A stretch of 64,000 bases of DNA, from NCBI GenBank assembly GCA_022749755.1, contig CM040447.1, positions 1,854,033 through 1,918,032 on the forward strand. The letters run 5' to 3'. The position numbers were made by a program, and so were the translations under genes. The number at the start of each line of letters is the position of its first letter. Within the stretch, counting starts at the first letter, position 1. This stretch comes from Azadirachta indica (lineage: Eukaryota > Streptophyta > Magnoliopsida > Sapindales > Meliaceae). The notes below the pieces were generated by a model. That model was given only the letters and a program-made list of their open reading frames with translations. It did not search any database and was not told the DNA's origin. This document shows positions 11,345 to 22,396 of this stretch, piece by piece.

Positions 11345-14300
11345 ATGGTCACATCAAGAACTACTAAAGGACAATCTACTACTTCTATGGAGGTTACATC
11401 AATAACAACAGCAACAATTTTAGGCTCCAGTGGAGCATCTGAGGGTTCTGTATTGCATATCACCATCCACAAGCTCAATGGACAGAACTTTCTGCAATGG
11501 TCACAATTCGTGATGATTTACGTTAGTGGTAGAGGCAAAAATGATTATTTGACTAGCGAAAAGTCTCAACCTAATAAGGATGATCCTTCTTTCAAACTCT
11601 AGAGGATAGAAAACAACATGGTTACATCATGGCTAATAAATTTAATGGAGGCAGATGTTGGGCAAATTTTTTGTTCTATAAAATGGCAAAGGAAATCTGA
11701 GATGTTGTTAGAGAGATCTATTCCGACAGTGAAAACTCTGCAGAAATCTTCAAGATTAAAAGCCAGCTTCGAGATTTGCGTCAAGGAGACAATTGAATGT
11801 GTTTGAAGCAATTGAATGGGACTACCCAAATGACTCTATCAAGTACCAGCAAATTATTGAGAAGGAGCGAATTTTTACGTTTCTTACAGGCCTCAACAAA
11901 AATCTAGATGAAGTAAGGGGGAGAATTCTTGCCACCAAGCCACTTCCTTCCATTCAAGAAGCATGTTCTAAAGTTTGTAGGGAGGAAAGCTGGAAAAAGG
12001 TGATGTTGAAAGAGATTGTCACCCAACACTCAACTAATGAAGAATCAGCCCTTTTAGCCAAGGAAAATTTGCCGAATGATTAGCGATGAAAATCGAACCG
12101 ACCTTGATCACTGTCATCGTGTGGGACATACAAAGGACACTTGTTGAAAAATAAATGGAAAACCAGCTAATTGGAAGGGTGGAAAAGACGCTGAAAAGGA
12201 GAATTGTGGCTACTAAGCCACAACTGAGGACTTTACAGCTAAATCAATCCCCTTTCCATTTAGTCCAGAACAAATGGATATTTTACAAAAATTACTCAAT
12301 CGAGATCACGCCAGTGGCTCAACAATTGTTGCTAGATCTGTGGCACATAAATGTATTATTTTTTAGGCTCTAAATACTTAAATAGAGTCTAATATATCAT
12401 GGATTATTGATTCTAGCGCTTTCGATCATATGACTGACAATATTAATCTTTTCCAATCTTACCAACCTTCATGTGAAAATCATAAAATCACAATAGTAGA
12501 TGGTTCTTTTTCTCCAGTAATTGGTAAAGGAAAAGTGGTTTTGTTAAATAATATAGTGTTATTTTTAGTCTTATATGTTCCAAACCTCACATGTAATCTT
12601 CTTTAAATTAGCAAACTTACAGAAGATATGAATTGTGTCACTAAGTTTTTCCCTACTTACTATGAGTTTTAGGAAATGGAATCGAGGAAAACGATTTGTT
12701 GTGCTTAGGCATATGACGGGCTATATATCATTGACAATAAATTGGCAAGTGGAAAAGCTCAGAATTCTAGTAGTGATCTTGTTTCTATTAGCTAGACTAG
12801 AAGTCATGAAATAATATTGTGACATTTGAGGTTAGGCCGCCCTAGTTTTCCATATTTGAAAATGTTGTTTCCTTCTTTTTTCAAGAATACAAATTTAGAG
12901 TCATTGCATTGTGAAGTTTGTCAATTGTCAAAACAAAGTCGTGTTTCTTATTCTCTACAACATTATCAAGCTATAGCTCCTTTCTCTCTTATTCATAGTG
13001 ATTTATGGGGTCCCTCCAAAATTTCTAATATCAATGGTGCTAAGTGGTTTATCACTTTAATAAATGACCATATAAAGATAAGTTGGGTCTACCTAATGAA
13101 AGACAAAACAGAAGCCAAAAATACATTTAAAAACTTTTATTCCGCGATCTAAACCCAATTCAAGACACAAATTCGAATTCTTAGGTCTGACAATGGCATT
13201 GAATACATCAACTCTATTTTAGGAACATATCTTTGTGAAAATGGTATTATTCATCAATATTCTTGTTGGGATACATCACAACAAAATGGGGTTGCAGAAT
13301 GTAAGAATAGGCACCTCTTAGAAGTAGTTAGACCATTTTGTTTACTTTAAACGTACCTAAATTTTTTTGGGGAAAAGCTATACTTACTGCCACATATTTG
13401 ATCAACAGATTACCTTCACGGGTTCTCAAATTCCAAACTCCTATTTCTATACTAAAAGTAGCCTATCCTAATCTTCAGATAATCAATTCTCTTCCACCAA
13501 AGGTGTTCGGTTGTAATGTTTTTGTTCATATCCATAATCAAGGGCAGAGTAAACTTGACCCTCGTGCCATTAAGTGTTTATTTTGGGGTACTCATCTACA
13601 CAAAAAAAGTATCATTTTTATTCACCAGTCATTAGAAAATTTTATACTTCTATGAATGTCAAGTTTTTTGAACAACTTCCTTATTACTCTAAAAATTATC
13701 TTGAGGAGGAGAGTCTAGGTCAAGGTCAAGCTCAGTTTTGGGAAAGTGTTATTCCTATTCCTATTGAGTCTAAGTCTTCTTCTACCGAGTCGTCTTCTTC
13801 CACTGTGTCCTTTGTTGAGTCTAAATCTATTGCACCAGCAACCGAGTCTGAATCCCTTGAGTCTAACATTACTGCAACTGCACTAGCAACTAAGCTTTGT
13901 GTTTACTTATGCCGCTATAAAGCTGATCATATAAAGACTACAAAAATGCTTGATCACGGTTATGACTCAACGCCAAAATCTATTTCTCCTGAGATTCCAG
14001 CAAGTACCACTACAATGAAGCTTATAATTGTTGAGATACATAGTGATTTGGGTCAGCTAATTGCTTTAAGGAAGGGTAAACGAACTTACACACAATATTC
14101 CATTGGTAGATTCATCACGTTGGACAGATTATCAACACATTTTAAGGCTTTCTTAACTCAGCTTGATAATACTATCATTCCAGCCAATATTTATGAGCGC
14201 TTAAGCATCCGAGATGGTGGGCAGCAGTTCAGGAAGAAGTCTTAGCTTTAGAGAAGAATGGTACTTGGAAACTTACTAAATTACCACATGGAAAATCTAC

Positions 14301-15700
14301 TGTAGGGTGCAAATGGATATTTATTGTGAAGTACTTACCAAATGGTAGCATTAACAAGTTTAAAGCCTGGCTTGTCGCTTAAGGCTTCACTCAAACCTAT
14401 GGAGTAGACTACCAAGAAATGTTTGCCCCAATAGCAAAGCTCAACATTGTAAGAGTCCTCATTTCACTTGTAGTAAATAATGATTAGTCGCTTCAACAGC
14501 TCGATGTGAAGAATGCTTTCTTAAATGGGGATCTTACTGAAGAAGTATACATGACTATTCCTCTAGGCACTGAAAATGACTACAACTCAGGTGAAGTACG
14601 TAAACTTAAGAAGTTACTCTACGAGTTAAAGCAATCTCCTTGGCCTTGGTTTGAAAGGTTTTCGTGTGCCTTGAAGAGGTTTAGATACACTCAAGGTCAC
14701 TCAGATCACACTATGTTCTTCAAGTTTGCATCTGATGGTAAGATTACAATTCTAATAGTATATGTTGATGACATAGTACTCGCAAGTAATAATTTGGAAG
14801 AAATGAAGAACTGGAAGGCCATATTGTCCAAGGAATTCAAAATTAAAGACTTGGGGAAACTCAAATATTTTTTGGGAATGGAGGTAGCTAGGACAAGAGA
14901 TGGTATTTCAATTTCCCAAAGAAAGTATATACTAGATCTACTTCTTAGCTACAATCCATTTACTACACCAATGGAACAAAATATGAAGCTTAGAGTTTTG
15001 AAGGAAAGTAAGCCTGTTGATAGGGGGAGTATTAAAGATTAGTTGGTAAACTTATTTATCTTTCTTATACTCAACTTGACATTTCTTTTCTAGTAAGTGT
15101 TGTGAGCTAGTTTATACATAGTCCCATAGAAGAACATCTTGAGGTTGTTTACTGAATTCTAAGGTATCAAAATATGACACTTGGAAAATGTTTATATTTT
15201 AGAAAACACTCGAACAAAGGCATCAAAGTATACACAGATGCAGACTAGGCTAACTCCGTGACAGACCGACATTCAACATCTGGGTATTGTACCTATGTAT
15301 GGGGCAATTTGGTGAGTTGGAGAAGCAAAAAGCAATCGGTTATTTGTCATAGTAGGCTGAGGTTGAATATAGAGCGATTGCTTTAGGAGTATGTGAAGCT
15401 CTTTGGATTAAAAGAATTCTTGAAGAACTAAAAATGCCATATGAACCTATAATTAGTATGTTTTGTGATAATCAAGTGGCACTTAGCATAGGTCATAATC
15501 CAGTTCATCATAATAGAAAGAAGCATATGGAGATTGACCGACACTTCACTAAGGAAAAGATCAATCATGGCTTAATTAAGATGATGTACATTCCTAAGAG
15601 GCTACAAACAGCTAACATATTAACTAAGACTTTGTCAAGACAATGGTTTGATAATCTTTCAAGCAAACTGGGAATGATAAATATCGATTCCTTAGTTTGA
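11345..15700 (+). pseudogene. Copia gag-pol polyprotein, inactivated
   Basis: Domains in order: gag from the ATG at 11,345 (LNGQNFLQWSQ), with a stop at 11,600 and a frameshift near 11,700; nucleocapsid knuckle near 12,090-12,140 with its first Cys lost and a stop in place of the following Trp; protease near 12,395 with DSSA where DSGA is expected; GAG-pre-integrase near 12,830; integrase core from about 12,985 (HSDLWGP) to 13,320, with frame breaks; reverse transcriptase 14,240-15,040 with LDVKNAFLNGDL and the catalytic YVDDIVLAS intact but stops before it; RNase H and the C-terminus 15,230-15,700 (EVEYRAIA, FCDNQVALSI, KTLSRQWFDNL). Multiple stops and frameshifts rule out a functional product. 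The family role is reverse transcription and integration of the element. Confidence 0.92.
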
Positions 15701-15707
15701 GGGGGAA
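15697..15707 (+). other. Polypurine tract
   Basis: TTGAGGGGGAA immediately before the right LTR; the second-strand priming site in LTR elements. Confidence 0.85.
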
Positions 15708-15938
15708 TGTAGAATAGTAGATTATTTTGTTTTATTTGTAGATTATTTTAGATAATTGTTGAAAAGCTTATCTATTAGTCAAGAGGATAGATGTGCTCTT
15801 AGATTAGTTAGTTGTTAAATGTGAAGTTATTGTTTTCTTAGGAGACTATTTTGTAAGGGAACCAATCTTTAGTTATTGCTCTCTTAAGATATTATTCGAA
15901 GATAGAGAAGAAAATCATTCAAATCTCTGACTTCTACA
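15708..15938 (+). repeat. Right LTR of the copia element
   Basis: Starts TGTAGAATAG, ends CTTCTACA. At 231 bp it is 22 bp longer than the left LTR. The extra bases lie next to a GTAGATTATTTT word that is present twice here and once on the left, so it is a local tandem duplication. Confidence 0.93.
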
Positions 15939-15996
15939 AAAATGCTACTATAGATCATATTTTTTGTAGTCTTTTTGGGTATTTTCGTTAGTAGTG

Positions 15997-16279
15997 GGAC
16001 GTATTAGGCTAACTAGCCAAACTTTAGGAACTAATATATCCTTTATCTTAAATATAATAGGTATAATGAATGCATAGCATATATTATAATTAATATATAT
16101 TTGAGATACAATCTCAATAACTTAAAAGAGATTAAGGTGTAGCGTTTATTTTTTATTTATGAAATTTGAATATGACTCAAATTTGAATTTGAATGATATA
16201 TTTTTTTTTTCTTAAACATCTAAATATAAGTATTAAGTTATTTGTTTTTATAGAAATAAATCTAAAACTGATAGTTTGA

Positions 16280-16318
<39 letters not shown>

Positions 16319-18190
16319 TTTTTAAGTAGTGCATATATTTATATTGATGTTTTATAAAAAATTAAATTATGTAACATAATAGTTTATAAATATAATAACT
16401 ATAAAATTTTTATGTTAATATTTATAATATTATTTTGCATATAATATATGTTTTTTTCCTTTATTTTGTCTTGTGAGTAAATAAAAATTATGAATTAATA
16501 CTTTAAATGATATAAATATCCCTATAACTTTAAATAAAAAAGAAAAATTGTATTGTAATATTATTTTAAGTATGCATAATTATAAGCTTTTTGTTGAATT
16601 TAATTGAAGCAGGACATAAGCTGTCAGTTCCCTAACGGTACTATGGCATCTTGTTTACACCACCTCAAATCTATTAATTACAAAGATACATTTAATTAGG
16701 CTCCCATTAAAGTTGGTTTTTAGTTGAAATTGGAATCCATTGTTTTAATGCCTTACAATTTATTGTATTTATGAACAAGGTAATTATGGTACATTCTGGA
16801 TTATTGTTTAGTGTTTATACATAGGAGGTAATTTGATTCTTACAAATTCCAATTAATGTAATTCAGTATTCAACTGATATATGACTATTTGAAAATTTTA
16901 TTATTTATTTTAAGTGTGATATTAACATACAATCAATTAATAAATTTATATGATACATCCAAAATCATTGTTATACAAACCACCAATAATAAACAATAAT
17001 AATTAATCAATACAAAACAATAATAATGTAAGTGTCTAGAAAATGTCTACTTGGTACAGATTTTGCATTAAAATACCTACTTTCCTATTAGCATATGTAA
17101 AAAGCGAGAAAGATGGCAAAGAAAAAAAAAAATTATGTAAGATTTCAAATGAAAGGGTTAGAAAATAAAAGATTAAAGTAAGGTTATAATTGAGAATTAA
17201 CATATTTAATTTATTTAAACATTTGGTTATTTATATTTAAATTAAAAATTTTTTATTTAATTATATTAAGATATATTTTTTAACAATTTTTTAGACATAA
17301 GTTAAAAAAAAAAGAACTTTTAAATATTTGAAATTTTATTGAGACTTCAATTGGAAAAACAAATAAGTCCTAAGTGTATATTTAGTATTATTAGCTTCCA
17401 CCAAATTTTAAAAGTAAAGTTAGAAAAAAAATTTGATAATAACAATTTTTGTGGCATTCATTCAAATTTTCTTTACTAAGGTACTTTCTTCTTTTTTGGT
17501 TTGAAGTTAAAATGTAGCTTAAATTTAAATTTGACTGGAATTTAAATTTGATTGATATGTTTAGTTTTTATCTTAAACTTATGAATATAAATGTTAAATT
17601 ATTTGTTTTTATAAAAATAAAAATTCCAAAATTGATACATTGACATATTTGTACTTGTTAGGTATTATATATATGTATATTTATATTTTATAAAAAATCC
17701 GATTATGTTGACACAATAGTTCATAAATTGAATAATTTTTAATAAATCATATTAATACGTACATTACTTTTCATATAATATATAATCTTACTTTGTATTG
17801 AGAATAAAGAAAAATTGTGAATTGACAATTTAAATGATATAAAAATCAATGATAAAATAAATAAAAAATAACTCATGTCAAAATATTGTTTCAAGTACAT
17901 AAAAATAGAGATAGGTGACAAAAAACCAAAGAAGTGTTAGATAAAATTCAAATTTAAATGTTAGAAAATATTATAATAAATTAAAGATATTATTAACAAA
18001 TAAAATATTTAATTCATTCACATATTTAAATATTATTTAGATTAAAGTTAAAATTTTTTACTTAATTATATTCAGACATTTTTAAAAAGTTTTTAAACAT
18101 AAGTTAAAAATAAATCCCTCTTAAATTTCTGAATAATTTTTATTTAGATTTCAATTCTAAAAACAAACGGTCTCTAATAGTTAACATTTA
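15997..18190. repeat. AT-rich DNA with an old tandem duplication
   Basis: Segment 16,165-16,580 matches 17,535-17,905 (shared words TTATTTGTTTTTATA, TTTATAAAAAATT, ATAATATAT, AATTTAAATGATATAAA). Segment 17,100-17,370 matches 17,907-18,175 (shared TTAGAAAATA, ATTTAATT, AGACATAAGTTAAAAA). Copy 1 is interrupted by about 0.5 kb (16,585-17,095) absent from copy 2. TA-rich microsatellites lie at 16,280-16,317. No coding content was seen. Confidence 0.6.
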
Positions 18191-18561
18191 AATTTCAAGT
18201 TATAACATCTCCATTTTAAATATATCCTAATTTAATGACATGTGTATGTATATATGTGTATATATATATGTGTGTATGTGTATTGTATGTACGACAGAGT
18301 ATATATTTAATTGTCAAATATGTTAATTTATAGAAAAGAAAACACGCGCAGTCAATTAAAAAGTTTCTAGAGAATGTTCTTAGACTTTCTAGACTTTAGA
18401 TAGGCTCGAAAAAATGTTTATTGGCAAGGATAATATGCAGATGAAATTAAAAAATAAAGTACAAATTTTCTGAAAGTAATGCAGCATTTAATAAAGTTTG
18501 TAACACAAAACACTTGTGAATCCAATCAAATATTTTATAGGTCCGTGACAGTTTTAAATAA
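18191..18561. repeat. AT-rich DNA with blocks shared with the FLS upstream region
   Basis: A TATG/TG microsatellite (about 18,238-18,292) is followed by GTCAATTAAAAAGTTTCTA (18,351) and TTTAATAAAGTTTG...AAAACACTTG (18,490), matching the 7.2-8.0 kb region. The stretch ends in the left target duplication of the next element. Confidence 0.55.
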
Positions 18562-19770
18562 AGGAAAATTTTAAAATAGCCACTTTTTTATTTATTAAAC
18601 TAATCTCCTTCATAAAGTTTACGTGAAATTAGCCTAAGATTATAAATTCAGATAAAAATAAACCTCACCTTGTCATTATGCACAAAATTTTGCCTTATTC
18701 AAAAAATTTGTCAAGTAAAGCCAAAAAATTTACTTTATTTGACAAATTTGTAAAGTAAAGCCTAAAATTTACCTTGAAAAATGGGAAGTTTTCGAGTACT
18801 CGAAAATTTCCCATTGTCCAGTTTTTCAGAGACTTGGTTACAATTTTCGAGCACTTGAAAATCTAGACTTTATCAAGCATGGCAAATAAGGGCCAAAATA
18901 TATTACTTAAATAATTAAAGTATTGCATTCAATGTTACATTAAGAATATCACCTCACATATAATAATTTCACTATATAATGTTTGTATATATTTCAAATA
19001 ATTCACACTATCATTGTGAGGGTCAATTAGAATAGTGTTCCTATACGTTGCATGGTTGTGGCCAACCAACTTGTACTTTGAACTTGTTCATCTCACCATG
19101 TTTTACCTTATGGATGGAACTCTTTCTCTCCTCAGTCGACTAGTTGGAACACAGCGTTTTGACAGAAGAACATTGACATCCTGTACCTTAGATGGAATGG
19201 CCCAAGCACAATGATCACCGGTGGGATGAATAGCTTCCACAATACTTTCATTATTTAGAGTACTATACGTTGATTATCATATTGAGTTGCTTGGACATGG
19301 TTGCTTGGAAATTGGTTGCTTTTGCAAGTTTCAAAGACTTGCATTTTGCCATCTTACAATCAAAACTCAAGCCCAAAAGTCTTCCATTTTTCCTGCAACA
19401 TGAATCACAACTTTAAAAATATTGCATTTTGTCACTGATGCCAAAAGTTTAAAAATAATGCATTTTGGCCTATGTTTGCCTCACTCGACAAAGCCTATAT
19501 TTTCTAGCACTTGAAAATCATAGTCAAGTCTCGGGAAAATTTGACAATGGGTGAATTTCGAGCACTTGAAAACTTGTCATTTTTCAAGTAAGGCAAGTTT
19601 TTTGGCTTTACTCAATAAATTTGTCAAGTAAGGTAAAATTTTGTTTGTAATGGTTAGTTGAGGGGTATTTGTATTTGATTTGTAATCTTGAACTAGTTTG
19701 GTATAAATTTTATAAAGGAGGTTAGTTTGGTGAATTGATACAAAAAGGTGGCTATTTTAAAAATTTTCCC
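18562..19770. mobile_element. Long-terminal-inverted-repeat element, Mutator-like, non-autonomous
   Basis: The left end AGGAAAATTTTAAAATAGCC and the reverse complement of the right end GGGAAAATTTTTAAAATAGC open inverted repeats that can be followed for at least 170 bp per side, with related sequence to about 300 bp (both sides carry GTCAAGTAA, TTTCGAGCACTTGAAAA and TTTTCAAG words). Flanking 9-bp target duplications are TTTAAATAA (18,553-18,561) and TATAAATAA (19,771-19,779), 8 of 9 matching. Long TIRs with 9-bp duplications are typical of MULEs. The 1.2-kb length and lack of a transposase frame make it non-autonomous. A less AT-rich core at 19,010-19,260 could be captured sequence, but I could not identify it. 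Confidence 0.8.
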
Positions 19771-20539
19771 TATAAATAATTAAATTAACTACATAAAATG
19801 TATATACACCAGCCCATATATGAATTAAAGAGAAAGTAAATTTGTTTAATTTCACATAAGGTATGACCAAATAAAATCACATAGGGTGCAAAGCTTATTT
19901 TGCTCATACTATTATGTAAAACCAAATCAAACTTGCTTAATCTTTAATTAATTATATAGGTTGGGCTTATTTTACACCCGAAATTACAGAGCTCGCAATT
20001 GTTGACCTTATTTTTATGAGCTTGTAGTCAATTATCAATTGAATAGATTTATTAATAGCCTAATGGGAAATTTTCTATTTTAACCTAATTTTTTACCCCA
20101 ATTTTTAGAAATGGACACCTTTATATATACATATATATTTAATCTTTAGCCAAACAACAATAATTTAGATAAAAATACTCTTATAGCCACATTAACATTT
20201 ACAATAAAAAAAACATCATTTTCACTGCCAAAACACCTCTAAGCTTGTTGCATTTTATTTCCCAAAACTTGAAATCCTAATATACAATGGCTGTGGCGGC
20301 ATTTGTGACAATAATTTTGATGACGTCGAAGAATTCAAAAGTGATGATGGAAGCAAGAAGACAAGGAGGTGACCTTTTTCGTTGATTTTATGTTGGGATT
20401 TTACACAAATTAGGCTAAAAATTTATAGTTTTGGAATGATTTAAATGATACAAATGTTTATTGCATATTTTGGGATGAATTTTGTATATAAATTGGCTAA
20501 TAAATGGTGTTAGTATGGTAGAAATGAAGACACAATCGG
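19771..20539. other. AT-rich intergenic DNA
   Basis: The first 210 bp continue the duplicated block shared with 6,945-7,140. A short patch at 20,280-20,380 has an ATG followed by about 35 open codons and no recognisable similarity. Nothing else was seen. Confidence 0.5.
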
Positions 20540-21005
20540 TTGTTACGACACTTTCCATATAAGTGAACTCGAAACCTTGAGTATAGCTATGCTTGAAATC
20601 TTAGAGTAGTGTGCACCTCAAACTATGGTTTCTAATGCATTCAAACCATACTTTCCAGTGCATTTGTAACCTAACTTTCGAGCACAGCTAGACTGATGAT
20701 TTCAAGTTTAGTTGGCTACAAAATAAGCTTTTCAATATGCCGGAAACAATTGGGTGCTCTGCTCTTGAGCACAGCTAAACTTGAAACTATGGGTCTAATT
20801 GTGCTTACATGTTGTGCTTATACTTTATGTTTTAATGCAATGAAAACTCAACTTTTGAGCACAACCACTTATGGTTTCAAGTTCAACCACACTTAAAACT
20901 AGGGTTTACAATCAATAGTTTCTAGTGTGCTAAAAATTATAGTTTTGAGTGCAAACAATGTTTTTCAGTGCGCTTGAAACTATTGTTTCCAGCTTTGCAG
21001 CATGT
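20540..21005. repeat. Degenerate short-unit repeat (GAGCACAGCTAAACTTGAAAC type)
   Basis: Variants of GAGCACAGCTA, CTTGAAACTA, TTTCAAGT, TCTAGTGTGC and AACCATAC recur on both strands at irregular spacing of about 40-70 bp. An open frame at 20,696-20,896 is incidental to the repeats. Function unknown. Confidence 0.55.
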
Positions 21006-21389
21006 TTAACATTTGTTTTTTATATTTTGCATATTTCTTTTAATCTTTTTAATGAATCATTTCTTTGTTTTTGGAATAGAGAGAAAATGTTATCACAATG
21101 AGCATGCTAAAAATGATGAAATCTGACCATTTCTTTGGTTAGTGACATCTTTGTCACATTTGTGGGTGATGGATAGGATACTAGAGAAGTAGACTACGAT
21201 GAAGACAGACTTTCTTCGATCACTTCTTGGATCTACAGGACCTGATTTCTCTTGCAACTTAATCCACCATCTTATTCTTCACGAGATAGTTATAGATAGC
21301 GCCTAACTAGAGACACTCCCATTTTCTTCTTTCAAATTGAGTTTGGGTTGACCTTAGACTCAATTTTTAGGTCATTTTCGACTATGGTT
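21006..21389. other. Less AT-rich unassigned segment left of a CACTA terminus
   Basis: Balanced base composition at 21,100-21,380 suggests a former gene or transposon piece. I read both strands and recognised no protein family. It ends exactly where a CACTA-type terminus begins. Confidence 0.4.
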
Positions 21390-21965
21390 CACTACTAAAA
21401 AATAATTAAAAGTGCACACTAAATAGAAGACGATTTTTATTTTTTAAGATGATTTATTTAAAAACTGTCTTTAATTTTAAAAAATAAAAATAGTTTTTGT
21501 AAACCGTCTTATAACATATATGTTTAGAGAACGATTTTAATAAAACCGACTTAATTCTAAAAAATAAAAACGATTTTTATAAACCACCTCCTAAAATATG
21601 TGTTTAGAGAACAAATTTAATAAAATTTATTTTGATTCTAAAAAATAAAAGTGATTTTTATAAACCGTTTTCTAAAATCTATGTTTAGAAAACAATTTTA
21701 ATAAACTGATTTTGATTTTAAAAAAATACAAAAGTAATTTTTAAATCATTTTCCTTTTTTACATATTTAAAGGATAATTTTCGTAAAATTATCCTTGACT
21801 TTTAAAATAAAAAATGATTTTTAAACCATGTTCTAAAATATATATCTAAAAGACTTATAATAAAATGGACTTTGATTTAAATAATAAAAAATTATTTTTA
21901 AACATTCTTCTTTTTTAGAGAATAATTTTAATTAAATTGATTTTTATTTAAAAATCTAAGAAAAT
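21390..21965. mobile_element. CACTA left end with about six subterminal repeats; partner end not found
   Basis: CACTACTAAAAAAT at 21,390 is a canonical CACTA terminus. It is followed by about six diverged units with an 80-bp period (unit marks at 21,521, 21,601, 21,682, 21,761, 21,841 and about 21,911). Each unit carries AACGATTTT, AAACCGTCTT or variants. No matching right terminus (ending TAGTG with the same TIR) was found downstream, so the element is truncated or its right end lies in rearranged DNA. The subterminal-like block at 33.3-33.6 kb is a possible but unproven partner. Confidence 0.65.
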
Positions 21966-22396
21966 AATTTTAATCTCGCCTTCGTTTACTATACCATGTG
22001 AGATTGAGGTCTTTTTAATATTCATTTAATCAAAAACTTTTTGATTAGTAAATTCATAAAAATTAAAAAAATTTGCTTATTTAATTTCAATAAATGTAAA
22101 GATTTTAGTATTTGAATTAGGAATCAATAAAATAAAATATAGCTAGAGTATATATACATGTATATATAAAGCCAATAAATAATAACTAAGGGATACTGTT
22201 CATGTATTGAGCTGGTTCTTAAATAATGACCTTACTTTCATTTTTAATTTGCCGCTAATTTGCTTAATGTTATAATGGTAGATCTTGAATAGTGAATGCA
22301 TATATTTATATATCAAATTTCAATTTTCCATAAAAAAATTTTGAATACACTTTAAAATCATAAAATCTCCAAATTATATATATATATATATATACA
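21966..22396. repeat. AT-rich DNA holding the left copy of a 170-bp direct repeat
   Basis: 22,165-22,315 (ATACTGTTCATG, GACCTTACTTTCATTTTTAA, GCTAATTTG) matches 23,355-23,505. A (TA)n tract at 22,374-22,394 merges into the 9-bp target duplication ATATATACA (22,388-22,396). Confidence 0.7.

Larger units (their letters stand above)
11071..15938 (+). mobile_element. Ty1/copia LTR retrotransposon, nearly full length, 4,868 bp
   Basis: Two LTRs with TG...CA ends (11,071-11,279 and 15,708-15,938), exact 5-bp target duplication AAAAT (11,066-11,070 and 15,939-15,943), a primer-binding site directly after the left LTR and a purine tract directly before the right LTR. The internal region keeps copia order: gag, protease, integrase, reverse transcriptase, RNase H. 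The LTRs differ by about 20 substitutions over 209 aligned bases plus one 22-bp insertion (manual count), so the element is not recent. It inserted within the right subterminal repeats of the CACTA element. Confidence 0.95.
8038..15996. mobile_element. CACTA (En/Spm-type) element, Pack-type, split by a copia insertion
   Basis: The right end reads, on the minus strand, CACTACTAACGAAAATACCC, ending at 15,996. The left end at 8,038 reads CAACTAATAGAAAAAT, the same terminus with small lesions. Inside both ends lie many inverted copies of a subterminal motif, GTAGCATTT...AAATGCTAC (for example 8,072, 10,882, 11,052 and 15,946). CACTA-start termini plus clustered subterminal repeats are the family signature. 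Without the nested copia element it is about 3.1 kb, too short for a transposase, and none was seen, so it is non-autonomous. No clean 3-bp target duplication remains (ATA left, GGA right), in keeping with the decayed left end. A MULE or hAT assignment fits the CACTA terminus less well. Confidence 0.7.

Noticed and set aside
20696..20896. 66-codon open frame with ATG
   Set aside because: It lies within a degenerate repeat patch and resembles no known family.
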